Source of the DNA: Caenorhabditis remanei
Lineage: Eukaryota; Nematoda; Chromadorea; Rhabditida; Rhabditidae
Assembly (NCBI RefSeq): GCF_010183535.1
Contig: NC_071332.1
Coordinates: 6,758,001 to 6,822,000 of the forward strand
DNA length: 64,000 nucleotides
Reading direction: 5' to 3'
The first letter of the stretch is position 1, and the number at the start of each line of letters is the position of its first letter. The position numbers and the translations under genes are program-made. Below are positions 46,046 through 56,841 of this stretch, in pieces. The notes under the pieces were generated by a model. The model was not told where the DNA came from and made no database searches. It was given only the letters and a program-made list of their open reading frames with translations.

Positions 46046-46052
46046 TTTGCAG
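46046..46052 (+). promoter_or_regulatory. Trans-splice acceptor of the aminomethyltransferase gene
   Basis: GTTTGCAG ends at 46052, nine bases before the ATG at 46062. The open frame extends upstream to 45897, but this acceptor and the mitochondrial leader that starts exactly at 46062 decide the start. Confidence 0.5.
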
Positions 46053-46061
46053 GCCTTCTCG

Positions 46062-47578
46062 ATGAATCGATTGGTGTCAAGATCTGCGCTTTTGAGCGCC
46101 ACGCGATGTTTCTCCAGGACTTCTGAAGTATTTGGGTGAGTGGGAATAAAATCAAATGTTCAATCTTTGCCAGATTTTAATAGTGAATCATTCAAACGTT
46201 TCGAAGAAAACAATTATAAACAGCTTAAAGATGACCCAACTTCAACATTTCATTTTCAACATTTCAGAAAGCAGACATGTCTCATCGAGACCCATAAGAA
46301 GCATGGTGGAAAACTTGTGGAATTTGCTGGCTACGATATGCCCACCCAGTACGCTGACTTGTCGATCAAGGAGTCAACCATTCACACGAGAAAACATGTC
46401 AGTTTGTTCGATGTTTCTCATATGCTTCAAACGCACATTACTGGAAAGGACAGGTATTTCGAATGATTTTTGAATTTGGATATTTATTTATTCAGTATTT
46501 CAGAGTAGCATTCATCGAGAGTTTGACGACAGCCGATGTTCAAGGACTTCAGGAAAATAGTGGAACATTGTCAGTTTTCACAAATGACAAAGGAGGAATT
46601 AAAGATGATTTAATCATCATGAAAACTGACAAAGATTTCCTCTTCCTCGTCACAAATGCTGGATGTATCGACAAAGATCTCCCATATCTTTTGGAAAATG
46701 CAGCTGCATGGAGAACAAAGGGAAAAGATGTAAAAATCGAAACTCTTGACAATCGTGGACTCGTCGCTGTTCAAGGACCAGAAATGGCGAAGGTGCTTCA
46801 AGAGGGAACCGAAATCGATTTGTCGAAGTTGACATTCATGAAAACAATAGTCGGAACTGTATTTGGAATCGAAGGCTGTCGAGTGACACGATGCGGATAT
46901 ACTGGAGAAGATGGAGTAGAAGTGAGTAATAAATTCAAAAATGTTATCAATCTGTGGCTGTTTTAGATCTCTGTGGATCCAACGAAAGCCGAGCAACTCG
47001 TGGAGCGTCTTCTTGCTTCACAGGCGGGAAAGGTGAAACTAGCCGGATTGGGAGCACGTGATGCTCTTCGTCTTGAAGCTGGACTTTGCTTGTATGGATC
47101 CGATATTGATGAGAACACAACACCGATCGAAGCCGGACTTGCTTTTGTTGTCGGTAAGCAATAAATAATGCTGTAAATCGATACACAATCGAAAAAAAAC
47201 TAATAAAATCTTTTAAAACGCTCATTTTCAGCGAAACGCCGACGTGAAACTCTCGATTTCCCTGGAGCTGAAAAGATCGTAAAACAATTGAAAGAGAAGA
47301 ACTGGCCGAAACGTCGAGTTGGACTGATTGCTCCAGCAGGAAGATGCCCTCGATCCCACCTCCCACTGATCGATCCTCTTGACAAATGTGCCCTTGGATT
47401 TGTGACTTCTGGATGCCCTTCACCAACACTCGGCAAAAATATCGCCATCGCCTACGTCGACAAATCTCATTCGAAGGAGGGAACCAAGTTTATCGTTGAC
47501 TTTGGCGCCAAACAGGCGCCAGTTGAAGTCGTCAAAATGCCATTTGTTCCAACTAATTATTATACTGGAAAGAAATAG
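46062..47578 (+). CDS. gcst-1: Aminomethyltransferase, glycine cleavage system T protein, mitochondrial, 403 aa
   Basis: Five exons: 46062-46135, 46268-46453, 46504-46921, 46967-47153, 47232-47578. The first 24 residues ([20 protein letters not shown]) are a basic mitochondrial leader. The mature protein shows the T-protein folate-binding pattern: [138 protein letters not shown] and a [14 protein letters not shown] end. It transfers the aminomethyl carbon from lipoylated H protein to tetrahydrofolate, releasing ammonia. Length matches the family and no key segment is missing. It is tail to tail with the 47718 gene, 139 bp apart. Confidence 0.95.
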
Positions 47579-47717
47579 AGACATGATTTTTGTTGCATGT
47601 TCACTTTCACTTTACGTGTACAGTAGTTTTTCTGTGTAGGATTTTTCTTGTTATCTATTTTTATCACTCGAAAGTTTTTGTTTTTAAGAGAAAATATAAA
47701 TACGTACATAATTTAAA

Positions 47718-48490
47718 TTAGAAAGCGAATTTAGGCATAGGAGTATTCATAAACTCTGGCGGATCGGTGAACCGATGACGTGGAATCGATGGGAAATGTC
47801 TGGAGAGAATGGACTCGGATTGACGACGAAGGAACGACGCCATTTGTTCAGCGAGGTCATCTTGCGATTCAGGTTGAACAAACTTATGAATGGGAAGATT
47901 CAAGAATTCCCGATGCCATTCCTGATTCTCTGTAAATGGAACGTTCCGCCATCTGAAACGTTTTCTTTTGTTCTATTTTTTTATTCCGAGAATTCTAATA
48001 CCTACCCAGCATCTCGATTTCCCCGATCCATTTCCTCGTAAGGCACCATAAAACGATCGTTGTCTTCGAAGAAAGGAGAAGTTGGAGGGGAGTACTGTAA
48101 CGAGAAATGAGAAATTGGAAATAAGAAACGCCGCGAGTTTCACCTCATATCGTGATGGCGATTTGCGAACTTCTGATGACTTGCGATGATTGAAAATTCT
48201 CATTAGCTCGGTTTCATCAGTGACGTCATCTGAATTTAGACGAGAAAAGTTAATAATTTTGAGGATGAAACTAACCAAATTTCACATGAACTCTTGGATG
48301 GATGTCTCTTTTCGGATCAAATTCGTATTGATATTCTACTCGTTGACCGAATGCACGACTTTCTGAAAAGAATGGAAAACTGAATGTCTGGAGCGCCTTG
48401 GACGCTAAAACCTATCACCAAATACTTACCAATCGGATTGACAACTAGACAAAGAAGATATAAAAGCAAAAATCCGATGGAAAACGTCAT
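47718..48490 (-). CDS. Secreted protein of unknown function, 185 aa
   Basis: Five exons (minus): 48490-48430, 48362-48276, 48229-48144, 48094-48006, 47952-47718; phases close to 185 residues. Residues 1-17 form a signal peptide (MTFSIGFLLLYLLCLVV). The mature chain is hydrophilic and has no cysteine: RAFGQRVEYQYEFDPKRDI, DDVTDETELMRIFNHRKSS, YSPPTSPFFEDNDRFMVPY, WRNVPFTENQEWHREFLNL, and an ending FTDPPEFMNTPMPKFAF. Three basic sites (PKR, HRK, RRQ) could be processed. I do not recognise a domain. Clean splice sites in all four introns and consistent phases support a real gene. Confidence 0.75.
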
Positions 48491-48995
48491 GTCAAAAGTG
48501 TAGAAACAACTCTTCCCAACTGTCCTTCTCCACCGTTTTCCCACAATTCTTCTTACTTCTTTTTTTCTTTTTTCTTTTCCACCCTCCGCCCACTTTTTGG
48601 TGGAGAGAGGACAACTGGAAGTAGTTGTAGTATACCTTGTGGTGATATACAACATTAACTTTTATTTAGTTGTAATAATACTACGGATGAGTGGAGTGGA
48701 CAGAAAGATCTCAGGTATCCCATGGATTTTCAGATGGAGGAAAAACAGTTAATAGAAAAAAAATACTATGTCAGAGAAGTTGGAAATTTTAATTTCTGGA
48801 TTTTCTTTGTACTATTTTCGAAAATAGAGTTTTTGAATGACCAATGCTAAGGTTTGTGTTATATTTCAAGGTTTATTCATCCAGAAAATTCAAAACAAGA
48901 ATTAAAAGTAAGTATAAATATAGAAATAAAGAACTGATTTCATTTTGATTAGATACAGATTTAATTGAGATCAGTTCAAAATCAAATTGACAAAA

Positions 48996-51922
48996 TCATG
49001 CAACTTTGATTCTTTGATTCACAATTGATCTCAATTTTGTCACGATTGCCTCTGTTGGCAACATGATTCCGGTGGCTGGAGCTGCTGCAGTGGTGGTTGA
49101 AGGATAGGTGATTGGAGGGAACGGAGTTGTTGTAGATGTTGTGGATGGAGCAGTCGTTGCATCAAGAATCTCTCCTGACTTCTTAGCTCGGATATTTGTG
49201 ACAAATCTTCCGGGAGTTGGGAATTCCTTACGAGGACTCGTTCCTTGTGGTCCTGGAAGCGGTTGCTGCTGCTCCGTTTTCATTTTCTCTGGAATTTCAG
49301 CTTCTTTCCGTTCTTCTCTTGACTCAAGATGCTCTCTTCCATCCCTTTCATCTTCACCTCTTTCTCTTTCTTCTCCCTTTCTTCCTCTCTCATTTTCCTT
49401 GCCGTGATCGCCGGTGGAATGTCGCCGTTCGGCAGATTCATCATTGGCACTCGAATTGTCGGATGAAGGAGAAGATGTGTTTTGTTGGTGAACACGTCGT
49501 CCGTCCTGGCCAGATCGGTCTTCACCCTCTCCAACGTCTTCTCCAGGCGCTGTTTGGCGTCCGGTAGGTCTTCCAGGTTCGTTCCAAGGACCACCCGCAA
49601 AACCGCCATTACCACCGAATGATCGAGTTGGGAAGTCTGGTTGGAATGGTTGGAATCCTCCGAAGGCTGAAAATAAAAGAACTTATAGAAAATATACGAC
49701 AGTCTTAACTTACAGGGGAACTTGGGGAAAGCAGGGAACGGAGGGATTTGGGGTTTGGGAGGCGGTGGAGCTTGCTGTTGTTGTTGTTGTTGCTGATCTT
49801 GTCGTGGAGGTCCTTCTGGTCCTCGTTCTCTTTCTTCTCTTCTAGGCTGCTCTTCAGATTTTTCACGTTTTCCTTCATGTCTTCGTTCTTCTTTTCCATC
49901 CCCACCTTCAGACTTTTCTCCTCTGCCTCCTTTCTCAGATTCTCCAGAATCTCCTCTAGCTGGTCGTCGATCTCTTGGCTCCTCTGGCTTCTGCTCCCGT
50001 CCGGATCCCTTCTCTCGATCTTCGTGCCCCTCTGGCTCGGAGCCCCGAAAAAACTTGTTTTGCTCTCTTTCATCTGGCTTGTCTACGAACCGGCCGCCTC
50101 TCTTATCCACGTCCTCGACTACGGGTCCTTTTTTCTCTTTCGGGTAGACTCCTGCAACCATTTGCATATTCAAGCCGACCACTTTCGAAGGCGTTTCGGC
50201 AATATTCTCAGTCTCCTGATCCTCCGATTCGTGGCCACGGTGGTGCTGGCGTTCACGATCGGGACCTTCGTGATGAGGTCGGTAGTTTCGCCGGTGACTT
50301 TGATCTTCCTCCTCGTAGCTGTCCTTGGTCCGCGGTGGAGGTCTTCTGGGACGATGTTCTTCTTCTTCCTCTTCACCTAGAATCTCAGAATTAGAACTAC
50401 AAGTTTTTGTGAATTTTGAATATAGAAAGTCATCTTCAAATTTGAATCACTCTGCGTTTACCAGGCTTTTCAACTACATACATAAAGTTGATCTACATGA
50501 ATTACAAAATCTGATACTATACCTTTATGACCATTCCCATCCTCATCTTCCCCTGATCGTGCTCTTCCTCGTGACGGCTTCTGATGATTCTCTTCCTCAT
50601 CTTCGCCCTCTCCTCTTCTGTCATTCTTTTCCTTCCTTTCCTTATCGAATCGCTCTTTGACAACTGATGGATCTGGTAGGTTTGGTCGTTTAAAGTCGTG
50701 CTCCCCTCCTGGAAATTGTCCTTCTTCTTCATCTTCAGGAGACCCATGTCTTCCAAATCCAAATGGTCTTCCTCTCCCTCTCCCACCACCTCCGAATCGG
50801 TTCTCCTCATCACCATTCTCCTCGTAATCTCGTCCATCCTCCCTTCCAGAATTTCGTCTTCCTGGTTCTCTTCGTTCCCCAAAAAAAGGACTCAACGGCG
50901 TCTCCTCGCGTGATGATTTGTCTCCATTGAACCTGAGTTTCAATAGATTTTTGAATAGAGTACAAATGTGTTTTCTTTTCAAAAAGAAATGACTACTCAT
51001 TGCCAACGAACCTTCGAATTCCATGACCAATCCCGAAAACTGGTTCCGGAATTTCAGTTTGCTGTCGAAACGGAGTCTTCCGACTGTATCGAGGTTCGAG
51101 TTCTCCTCTGTAGAATTCTGAAATGACCACACAGTCCAATCAGCTCATTTTTTGTGAAAATTCTGACTTCATTCACATGAATAAGTTCTAAATTTTGTAC
51201 TGGAAAAGATAGGCGTGGTTTATTTTATTCATGGTTGACTGGGAGATGTACTTGAGATCTGTTTTTGCAGACCTTGTCTAGCTTGGATAATGTTTCAATG
51301 ACACTTACTTTGTTGCGGTGTTTTCTGTAGGGATAGAAACATAATGGATAATTTAAAAATGCTGGATTTTTTACTAGAGTGTATCCTTCTAGAATTCTAG
51401 GTAACCTTTTCGAGTGGCATCCCTTCTAATACAAAAGAAGAAACTTCAAGTCCCAAAATCTATTTAGAGATTAAATCGACACCCAAATAATAATTGGAAA
51501 AGGCATCAATTTCGTCTAATTGGTCGGCTCTTTTTCAAAAAAAAAAAAGTAATATAATAATAATATTATAGCATCGGTTTCAGTAGCGGTCTTGTCCAGA
51601 ATCTCCGAGCTGAAGCCGACCAACTTCCGTGTTAAAGCAATCATTGATTACCGAGAAAACTAGTTTATCTAACTGAGCGACCCAGAATTTTGTTAGATCT
51701 CTCTCATACACGCAATCTCGGAATTCAATTAGAATTTTTACCGAAAATTTGAGCTTATATTGAATTGGATTATGCTATAAATATTACTTTCTAAATCTTT
51801 TGCTCACTAAAGTTCTAGATAGCAAATGTGCAATTTTGTGTTTGTTCAAAAAACATACGTGAAATAACATTCGGGATGAAGAATGAAAGTAGAAATGAGA
51901 CTTTCAGAAGTAAAAGTCTCAT
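48996..51922 (-). CDS. Secreted Glu/Arg-rich low-complexity protein of unknown function, 642 aa
   Basis: Five exons (minus): 51922-51859, 51117-50997, 50932-50523, 50376-49714, 49666-48996; phases close. Exon 1 is a signal peptide (MRLLLLKVSFLLSFFIPNV, IS), followed by QFYRGELEPRYSRKTPF. The body is extremely charged: residues about 65-420 are Glu/Arg/Asp/Gly-rich (e.g. REDGRDYEENGDEENRFGGG, GRGEKSEGGDGKEERR). A Gln/Pro segment (QQQQQQQQAPPPPKPQIPPF), FGGFQPFQPDFPTRSFGGNG, another Glu/Arg block, and a Thr/Ser/Pro-rich tail ending SIVNQRIKVA follow. There are no cysteines of note. It may be extracellular-matrix-like or intrinsically disordered; no domain is recognised. The first intron (51118-51858) joins the signal-peptide exon in phase. 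Confidence 0.75.
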
Positions 51923-52857
51923 ATCGTTGAGAGAGTGAGAAGTGAACTTCTTCTTTCCTCCGCGCGCGACTGATCGTTTTGTTCACTCTTTTGTATCCGT
52001 ATCTCCTACCGGACGTACTGTATAGTTGTATTGTCTTGAAACTCTCACTCCTCCCACCCACATCTTTTCTTTTCATTCATCTCTCAGACAACAACGTGTT
52101 TTATGACGATATGTCGTTCATTTTTTCGTTAAGATGTTCGTCAAGAACAATAAATATGCATTTCATTTTTTTCTTATTGCGCATTTATTAGATTCAATCG
52201 TTTCGTCCGTGAAATCTGATTAATTTCTTCTCGCGGTTTTCCTAGTTTTCATGGACGAGATTTGAGTAAAAAGTGAAAGTTTTAGAATATTTCGAGCTAC
52301 ACGAAACAAACTAGATCAATCTAGTCACGGAATTCTAAGAATTGAGTGAAGTGAGGTTTGCAATTGGTGAAAAACTTGTCTACCTAGTAACTGAGGAATT
52401 TCAGTGGAACACATTGATAGAGTTACTCAGAACACTAATCAACTCTGTCTCAAAAAACAAAAAAGAGCTGGCTAAAGGCCTTCTGAATTGTGTTTTATCC
52501 TGCAGTAGGAAGATCGATTTTTCAACTTTTCGAGGAAAAACTTTGAAACTTGGTGGAGCTCCACGATGTAACAACTATTCTTTTTCTCAAAAAGCGCTTG
52601 AAACACCATCACTTTGACATTCTTTCTTGTCTTTTTAAAAGAATGTTTATCATTTTTCTTCTACCGTAAATCCCAACTGAAACTTCCTCTTCCAATATTC
52701 TTGTTTTCATTTCATATACTCAAAAATGCCGTCTCATCCTGATTTTCCGAGTTTCTACCCATTGTTACATTTTGACTTCCGTTTTTTTTTCAGTTGTTTT
52801 CTTTTTGCTTTAAATTCTTCAACACTTCTTTCAGAACACTAGACAAACTACTCCATT
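51923..52857. other. Intergenic stretch between divergent genes
   Basis: Lies between the start of the Glu/Arg-rich protein (minus) and the start of the srx gene (plus). A 91-codon frame at 52342-52617 begins without ATG and has no support. Presumed promoter sequence for both genes. Confidence 0.45.
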
Positions 52858-55800
52858 ATGAATGAAATTTTTCGACTCGCCTCTGCTACAATAATGACTT
52901 TGGTGATTTTCAGCTCTTCTTTTCTCTAATAAAATGATCTTTAATCTACAGGTTTCAAGTATCGGAATCGTTGTGAATACCTATGTATTATATGCTCTTG
53001 TGAAGAAAGAAGGGTTATTGAGCATTTTTTACAAATTATGCATCTCAAAGACCATATGCAATTTGATCACTTGCGCTGCTTTTTTGATGTGGTCAGCGTG
53101 CACTTTTCTGTAAGATGATAGAACAAAATGAATAACGAAATACGTCTGTTATGTTTTTCAGAAATTTCTATTATCTACCGTATTGGGGAAATATATTTTG
53201 GGGACAGATTGCCGGATGGGGAGCTTATATAACGGGTAATTGGATATGGACTGTCCAGGAAAAGCATTTTATTGGAATGCAGTACACTTTTTAACTTTCA
53301 GGTATATGCATCCAAGTTTGCTTATCTCTCAACCGGTTTACTGTAACATATTTCCCATTTTCTTCAAATAAGAACAACAGACTTTTCAATATCCGAGTAC
53401 ACCACATTCAATTTTTCATTTCAAACACTTTTTTAATTACAGAATTGTTTGATCTTCCTGGCCCTAACATTCATCTTGTCCACTATTTACGGCTTTCCAG
53501 GTGCTTAGTTCTCAATGAATAAAAACATTCACCCCCTTCCTGAATACACTTAATAACACGGAAGTGCATTTCCAGAAGGTTGTGGCTACATCTACTCAAT
53601 TGAGATTGTGTCGTGGCTGCCTGAGAACTCGGAATGTGCAATCAGGCATGCCGATCAAATATTCTACTTTATTTTATTAGTTGCTATTGTTTCCAATTCT
53701 TCCAATTTGGCAACATTCGTAAAACTTATGAAAGTGGTGAGGACACCCACGGACCAAAATAAAAAGGAACTATGGTTATTTTCAGACAAGAAACAGATCT
53801 TCATTCATATCAAATAGCGGGAACTTCTCGAAAAAAGGACGCCTAATGTTTGCCCAGGTTCTTCCCTTTTACATTCATCTTTCGATTCATCATAATTTTC
53901 AGAATGCAATCTCATTGAATCTTCATAAATCGTTTTTCTTCTTTTGCAGAGCGTCACTCAGGATTGCTTGCACATGATCGACATGCTCGCGTGTCAAGTC
54001 ATTTACAAGTTCAACGACGCTCTCTGGTTCCAATTCATTTGCATGTCCGTTGTGTGGCTCACAATTCATGTTTTTGACGGGTTGGTTTATGAGAGGGTGT
54101 TTATATGAGTTAATGTGCTTAGAACTTTGACCCCAATTCGGATTCTTTGAGCTGAATAATTTGTTATGACGCATCGGATTGAATTGCTCTTTGATGGTTG
54201 TTTATACGTTCAGTGTGTAAACAAATATGACGGTTTTTTGTGATTTTGTGAAGATTTTCAGAAAAATGCAAACAAAAAAAAAATTAAAAAATGCTGACTC
54301 TGAATTAAACTAGTTCAGTTCGATCTCATGACATAAGGATATTGTCATTCTGAAAAGATGCATGGAAAAATAAATTGAGCTTCGAGATAGAATTGGTCCA
54401 ACAGATTGAATAGTCATTTTGAGACAAAAATCCTAGTTTGAGATGCTCTTTGATAACTTTGGAGTCTCAAATCGACTTAAACTTATGTTTTTTGCACTTC
54501 AGTTTTCAGTATAAGCACTTGAATTCTTCCGAAAGAGCTGGTACCAAAAAAAGTTGTCAGGTATATTTACCTGGGTAGAAAGATCTCAACCTTAAGAACA
54601 CAATCTTGTAATAAAATCTTATAAGGATAGTTTCTGGAAAACGTTCATGGATACGGCCTCTGGTGTTGTCTCTTTCCCGTTCATGTTTTCCTCCCTCTCT
54701 CTCTCTCTCTCTCTCACTCGCCTTCCCTGTCTGTGCGTTTTCTGGGATTCTTTACTTATCACCCCCCACATCAGTAGAGTCCCCCACGTTGAAATTTACC
54801 TAGGAAGAGCCCCCCACCCAGTACAAAACAGGTGGGGGCTTTTTCCTCACGGCGGGGGGCTCTACTTCTATTTCGGTGTGAAACAATGACCCCCCACCAG
54901 TACAAAGTGGGGGACGATTGTTCAAGAACCTGGTATTCATGACTTATCACCCCCACCCCCCTTGAGCCCCCCACCGAGGGTGGAGTTTTAATTCTTACTG
55001 TTTATCTTTAGCTGTAATCATTTATTGATAGCCCCCTACCATTGAACATCGGTCCCCCACCTATGGATTATTAGACCCCCATTATTGAATATCAGGCCCC
55101 CATTAATGACTTTAAGACCCCCATTGTTTAACAATAGACCCCCATCATAGAACATCGGACCCCCACTATTGAACCCCACACTATGAATGAAACAAATGGA
55201 AGCACGTTTTCAAACTATAAGCTTGAACATCATAAATATAAATTATAATTATGCCGAAAATGTCCTTCCGGGTCTTTTTTCCTAAGCCTGAAGATTCTGG
55301 TATAGTTGAATTATGTTGGACTCAATGGTTCAGGCGTTTAAGTGAAAAAGAGAAAGGGGGGGGGGCTAATGTTCAATGGGTGGGGGGTCAATAATCAATC
55401 AGGTGGGGGGCTTTTCCCAGGTCCTTTTTGGGGGGGGTCATTCTTCAATATAGGGGGGGACGAAAAGTAAATATACCCCGTCTTCTCAATGCGCCTCTTT
55501 GCGGTCTATGGGAAGGTCATAAAGAGAAAAACATGTACGAGAGCAGGGCAGCATCCATGGTGCAGTCGGTATGGGATTGACCAATATAGCTGAGGCTTGC
55601 GGGTACGACTGCGGGTGTTGTCAAATTTTTTAAAACTTTTCTTTTATTATAACTTTGATTTTGAAATTTCGATTCATAAATCAACTTATGTAATAGAGAA
55701 ATTTCGGGTCAAACATATTCGGTTATAGATGTTTTGAAAGTTTTTTGTCCATGTTGCATTGATAGACGATAATGATGATCATCTCATCTCCTTCAGTTCT

Positions 55801-56357
55801 TGTTCTCTGGGAATTTGTAGAAACATTTGATATTTGTCAAATTATAACTCTCCCAAAAGAGCTGACACCATAAAAATAGTCAGGTACAAAGATCTCAACC
55901 TTAAGAACACAATCTTGTAATAAAATCTTATAAGGAAAGTTTATTTCATCACTCACTTATTTAAAAAAAACTTCTTTTGATCTAAAACTGTACTCAAAGC
56001 ATTAGTTATATGTTACATCTCAAGATCCCAGCTCAACCTAGAACATAACAGGACAACTTCCTCAATTTTGAGATTTTAACATGATGCATTCATTTTCTCG
56101 GAAATTTTCAAAATCTGTTATTCAGTTTTTGCTAAATAGGGTATTATTAAAGCTGACTATGAGCTTTCAATTGGAGGTTTCTACTATGAGACATCATTTC
56201 CTGTTCGCTGTGTTCCAGTGATCTACTTCTTCGTTTAAAAATTAAAAATTTCAGGTTTGTCATGATGATCTACAATCGGGATATCCATCCATCCTTCTTG
56301 AAACGGAAACGGAAAACTGTCCAGACCATGTTTGCCTCTTCTACCAGAATTGCTTAA
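52858..56357 (+). CDS. Serpentine chemoreceptor, srx-like (seven-transmembrane), 298 aa
   Basis: Nine exons: 52858-52902, 52952-53109, 53162-53235, 53302-53396, 53443-53500, 53576-53736, 53786-53857, 53950-54080, 56255-56357; phases close to 298 residues. Hallmarks of nematode srx receptors: VSSIGIVVNTYVLYALVK (TM1), YKLCISKTICNLITCAAFLM (TM2), CIQVCLSLNRFTVTYFPF (after TM3), NCLIFLALTFILSTIYGFPE (TM4), EGCGYIYS, HADQIFYFILLVAIVSNS (TM5), LATFVKLMKV, SVTQDCLHMIDMLACQVIY (TM6) and FICMSVVWLTIHVFDG (TM7), then the cytoplasmic tail FVMMIYNRDIHPSFLKRKRK. If the last intron is retained the frame stops at 54108, nine residues past DG. The last intron is 2.2 kb and full of repeats, unusual for this gene type. 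No frameshift is seen. Confidence 0.85.
54579..54633 (+). repeat. 55-bp direct repeat, left copy
   Basis: Begins AAAGATCTCAACCTTAAG and ends ATAAGGATAGTTT. It matches 55888-55942 with a single mismatch. Both copies lie in the last srx intron, 1309 bp apart, bracketing most of the palindrome. Confidence 0.85.
54694..54714. repeat. (CT)n microsatellite
   Basis: About ten CT units in a row inside the srx intron, just left of the C-run region. Confidence 0.8.
55032..55164. repeat. C-run minisatellite with 21-22-bp period
   Basis: Seven CCCCC runs start at 55032, 55054, 55076, 55097, 55118, 55139 and 55160, so the spacing is 22, 22, 21, 21, 21, 21 bp. The unit approximates GACCCCCATTATTGAATATC. 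The runs are therefore in phase with about two helical turns. Confidence 0.8.
55552..55621 (+). other. tRNA-like sequence (degenerate, possibly a tRNA-derived SINE remnant)
   Basis: An A-box-like word TGGTGCAGTCGG (55558-55569) and a B-box-like word GGTACGACTGC (55602-55612, 8 to 9 of 11 positions of the consensus) lie at tRNA-like spacing. The first and last seven bases can pair if G-T wobbles are allowed. D, anticodon and T stems do not form convincingly, so it is not called a tRNA gene. Confidence 0.3.
55888..55942 (+). repeat. 55-bp direct repeat, right copy
   Basis: Second copy of the repeat at 54579-54633, with one substitution. The 5' context (GAGCTG-ACC-AAA-GTCAGGTA) is also shared with the left copy, so the duplicated block is somewhat longer than the 55 bp. 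Confidence 0.85.
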
Positions 56358-56841
56358 TGTTTAATTCTTAGAAATTAAGAACCAGAAGAATAAAAATAAT
56401 ATATTTATGATTTTCTTGATAAGATAATAATATTTACAAGCATATGAAACATGAGAACGAATCAGAAGAGAACAAAAAGAAGACCCGAAAAATAGAGAAA
56501 CACATAAAACGTGTTGATTGAGAAAAGAAAAAAATCAGGATAAACTGAAAACTAAACAAATACTGAAACTGACATTAAATGAACAAAAGAAGAAAAAATA
56601 ATGTGTCATGACGTAGATTGACCCGAAAACGAGGACGTGAAGATGAGGAGACGTGGACAGTGTTGTTAGAATATTCAGACGAAGCTTGGCAATGTCTCGT
56701 GAAGGAAATCGTCGTAGATGATCTAAAAAAGCAGATTGTTAACATGAAGCGATTGGTTAGAGAAAGTTCAGAACATGGAGGTTAAGTAGCGGTTTTAACT
56801 TAAAAGTGTTATATTGAAATTTCAGATGTCTAGACGAGAAA
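56358..56841. other. Intergenic stretch, tail-to-tail genes
   Basis: Between the srx stop and the stop of the membrane-protein gene on the other strand. AT-rich, presumed 3' UTRs; AATAAT-type words only. Confidence 0.45.

Larger units (their letters stand above)
54561..55477. repeat. Palindromic element with C-runs in one arm and G-runs in the other
   Basis: Ends are GTATATTTAC (54561-54570) and GTAAATATAC (55468-55477). The left two thirds carries at least fifteen runs of 4-6 C, the right end (55357-55460) five runs of 6-10 G. Flanking words are complementary, e.g. CCATTGAACATCGGTCCCCC on the left against a right segment around 55361-55382 reading GGGCTAATGTTCAATGGGTG. The left arm also has local hairpins pairing C-runs with G-runs (54811-54860). 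No transposase frame is present. Confidence 0.65.
54081..56254 (+). other. Repeat-filled last intron of the srx gene
   Basis: Donor GGTTGG at 54080/54081 and acceptor AATTTCAG at 56254; the phase-2 join restores the receptor tail. All other introns of the gene are 46-92 bp, so this one has been expanded by the C-run/G-run palindrome, minisatellite, direct repeats and tRNA-like sequence listed separately. No other gene is seen inside it. Confidence 0.7.

Noticed and set aside
45897..46139. N-terminal extension of the aminomethyltransferase frame by 55 codons
   Set aside because: A splice acceptor ends at 46052 inside the extension, and the ATG at 46062 begins a typical mitochondrial leader. 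The extension is most likely untranscribed or removed by trans-splicing.
49748..50380. 210-codon plus-strand frame rich in Ser/Leu/Phe
   Set aside because: Antisense to the Glu/Arg-rich exon 49714-50376. Its composition is the mirror image of GAA/GAG-rich codons.
53923..54174. 83-codon minus-strand frame opposite the srx gene
   Set aside because: It overlaps the srx exon 53950-54080, which matches the receptor family in the other strand; the frame is a shadow.
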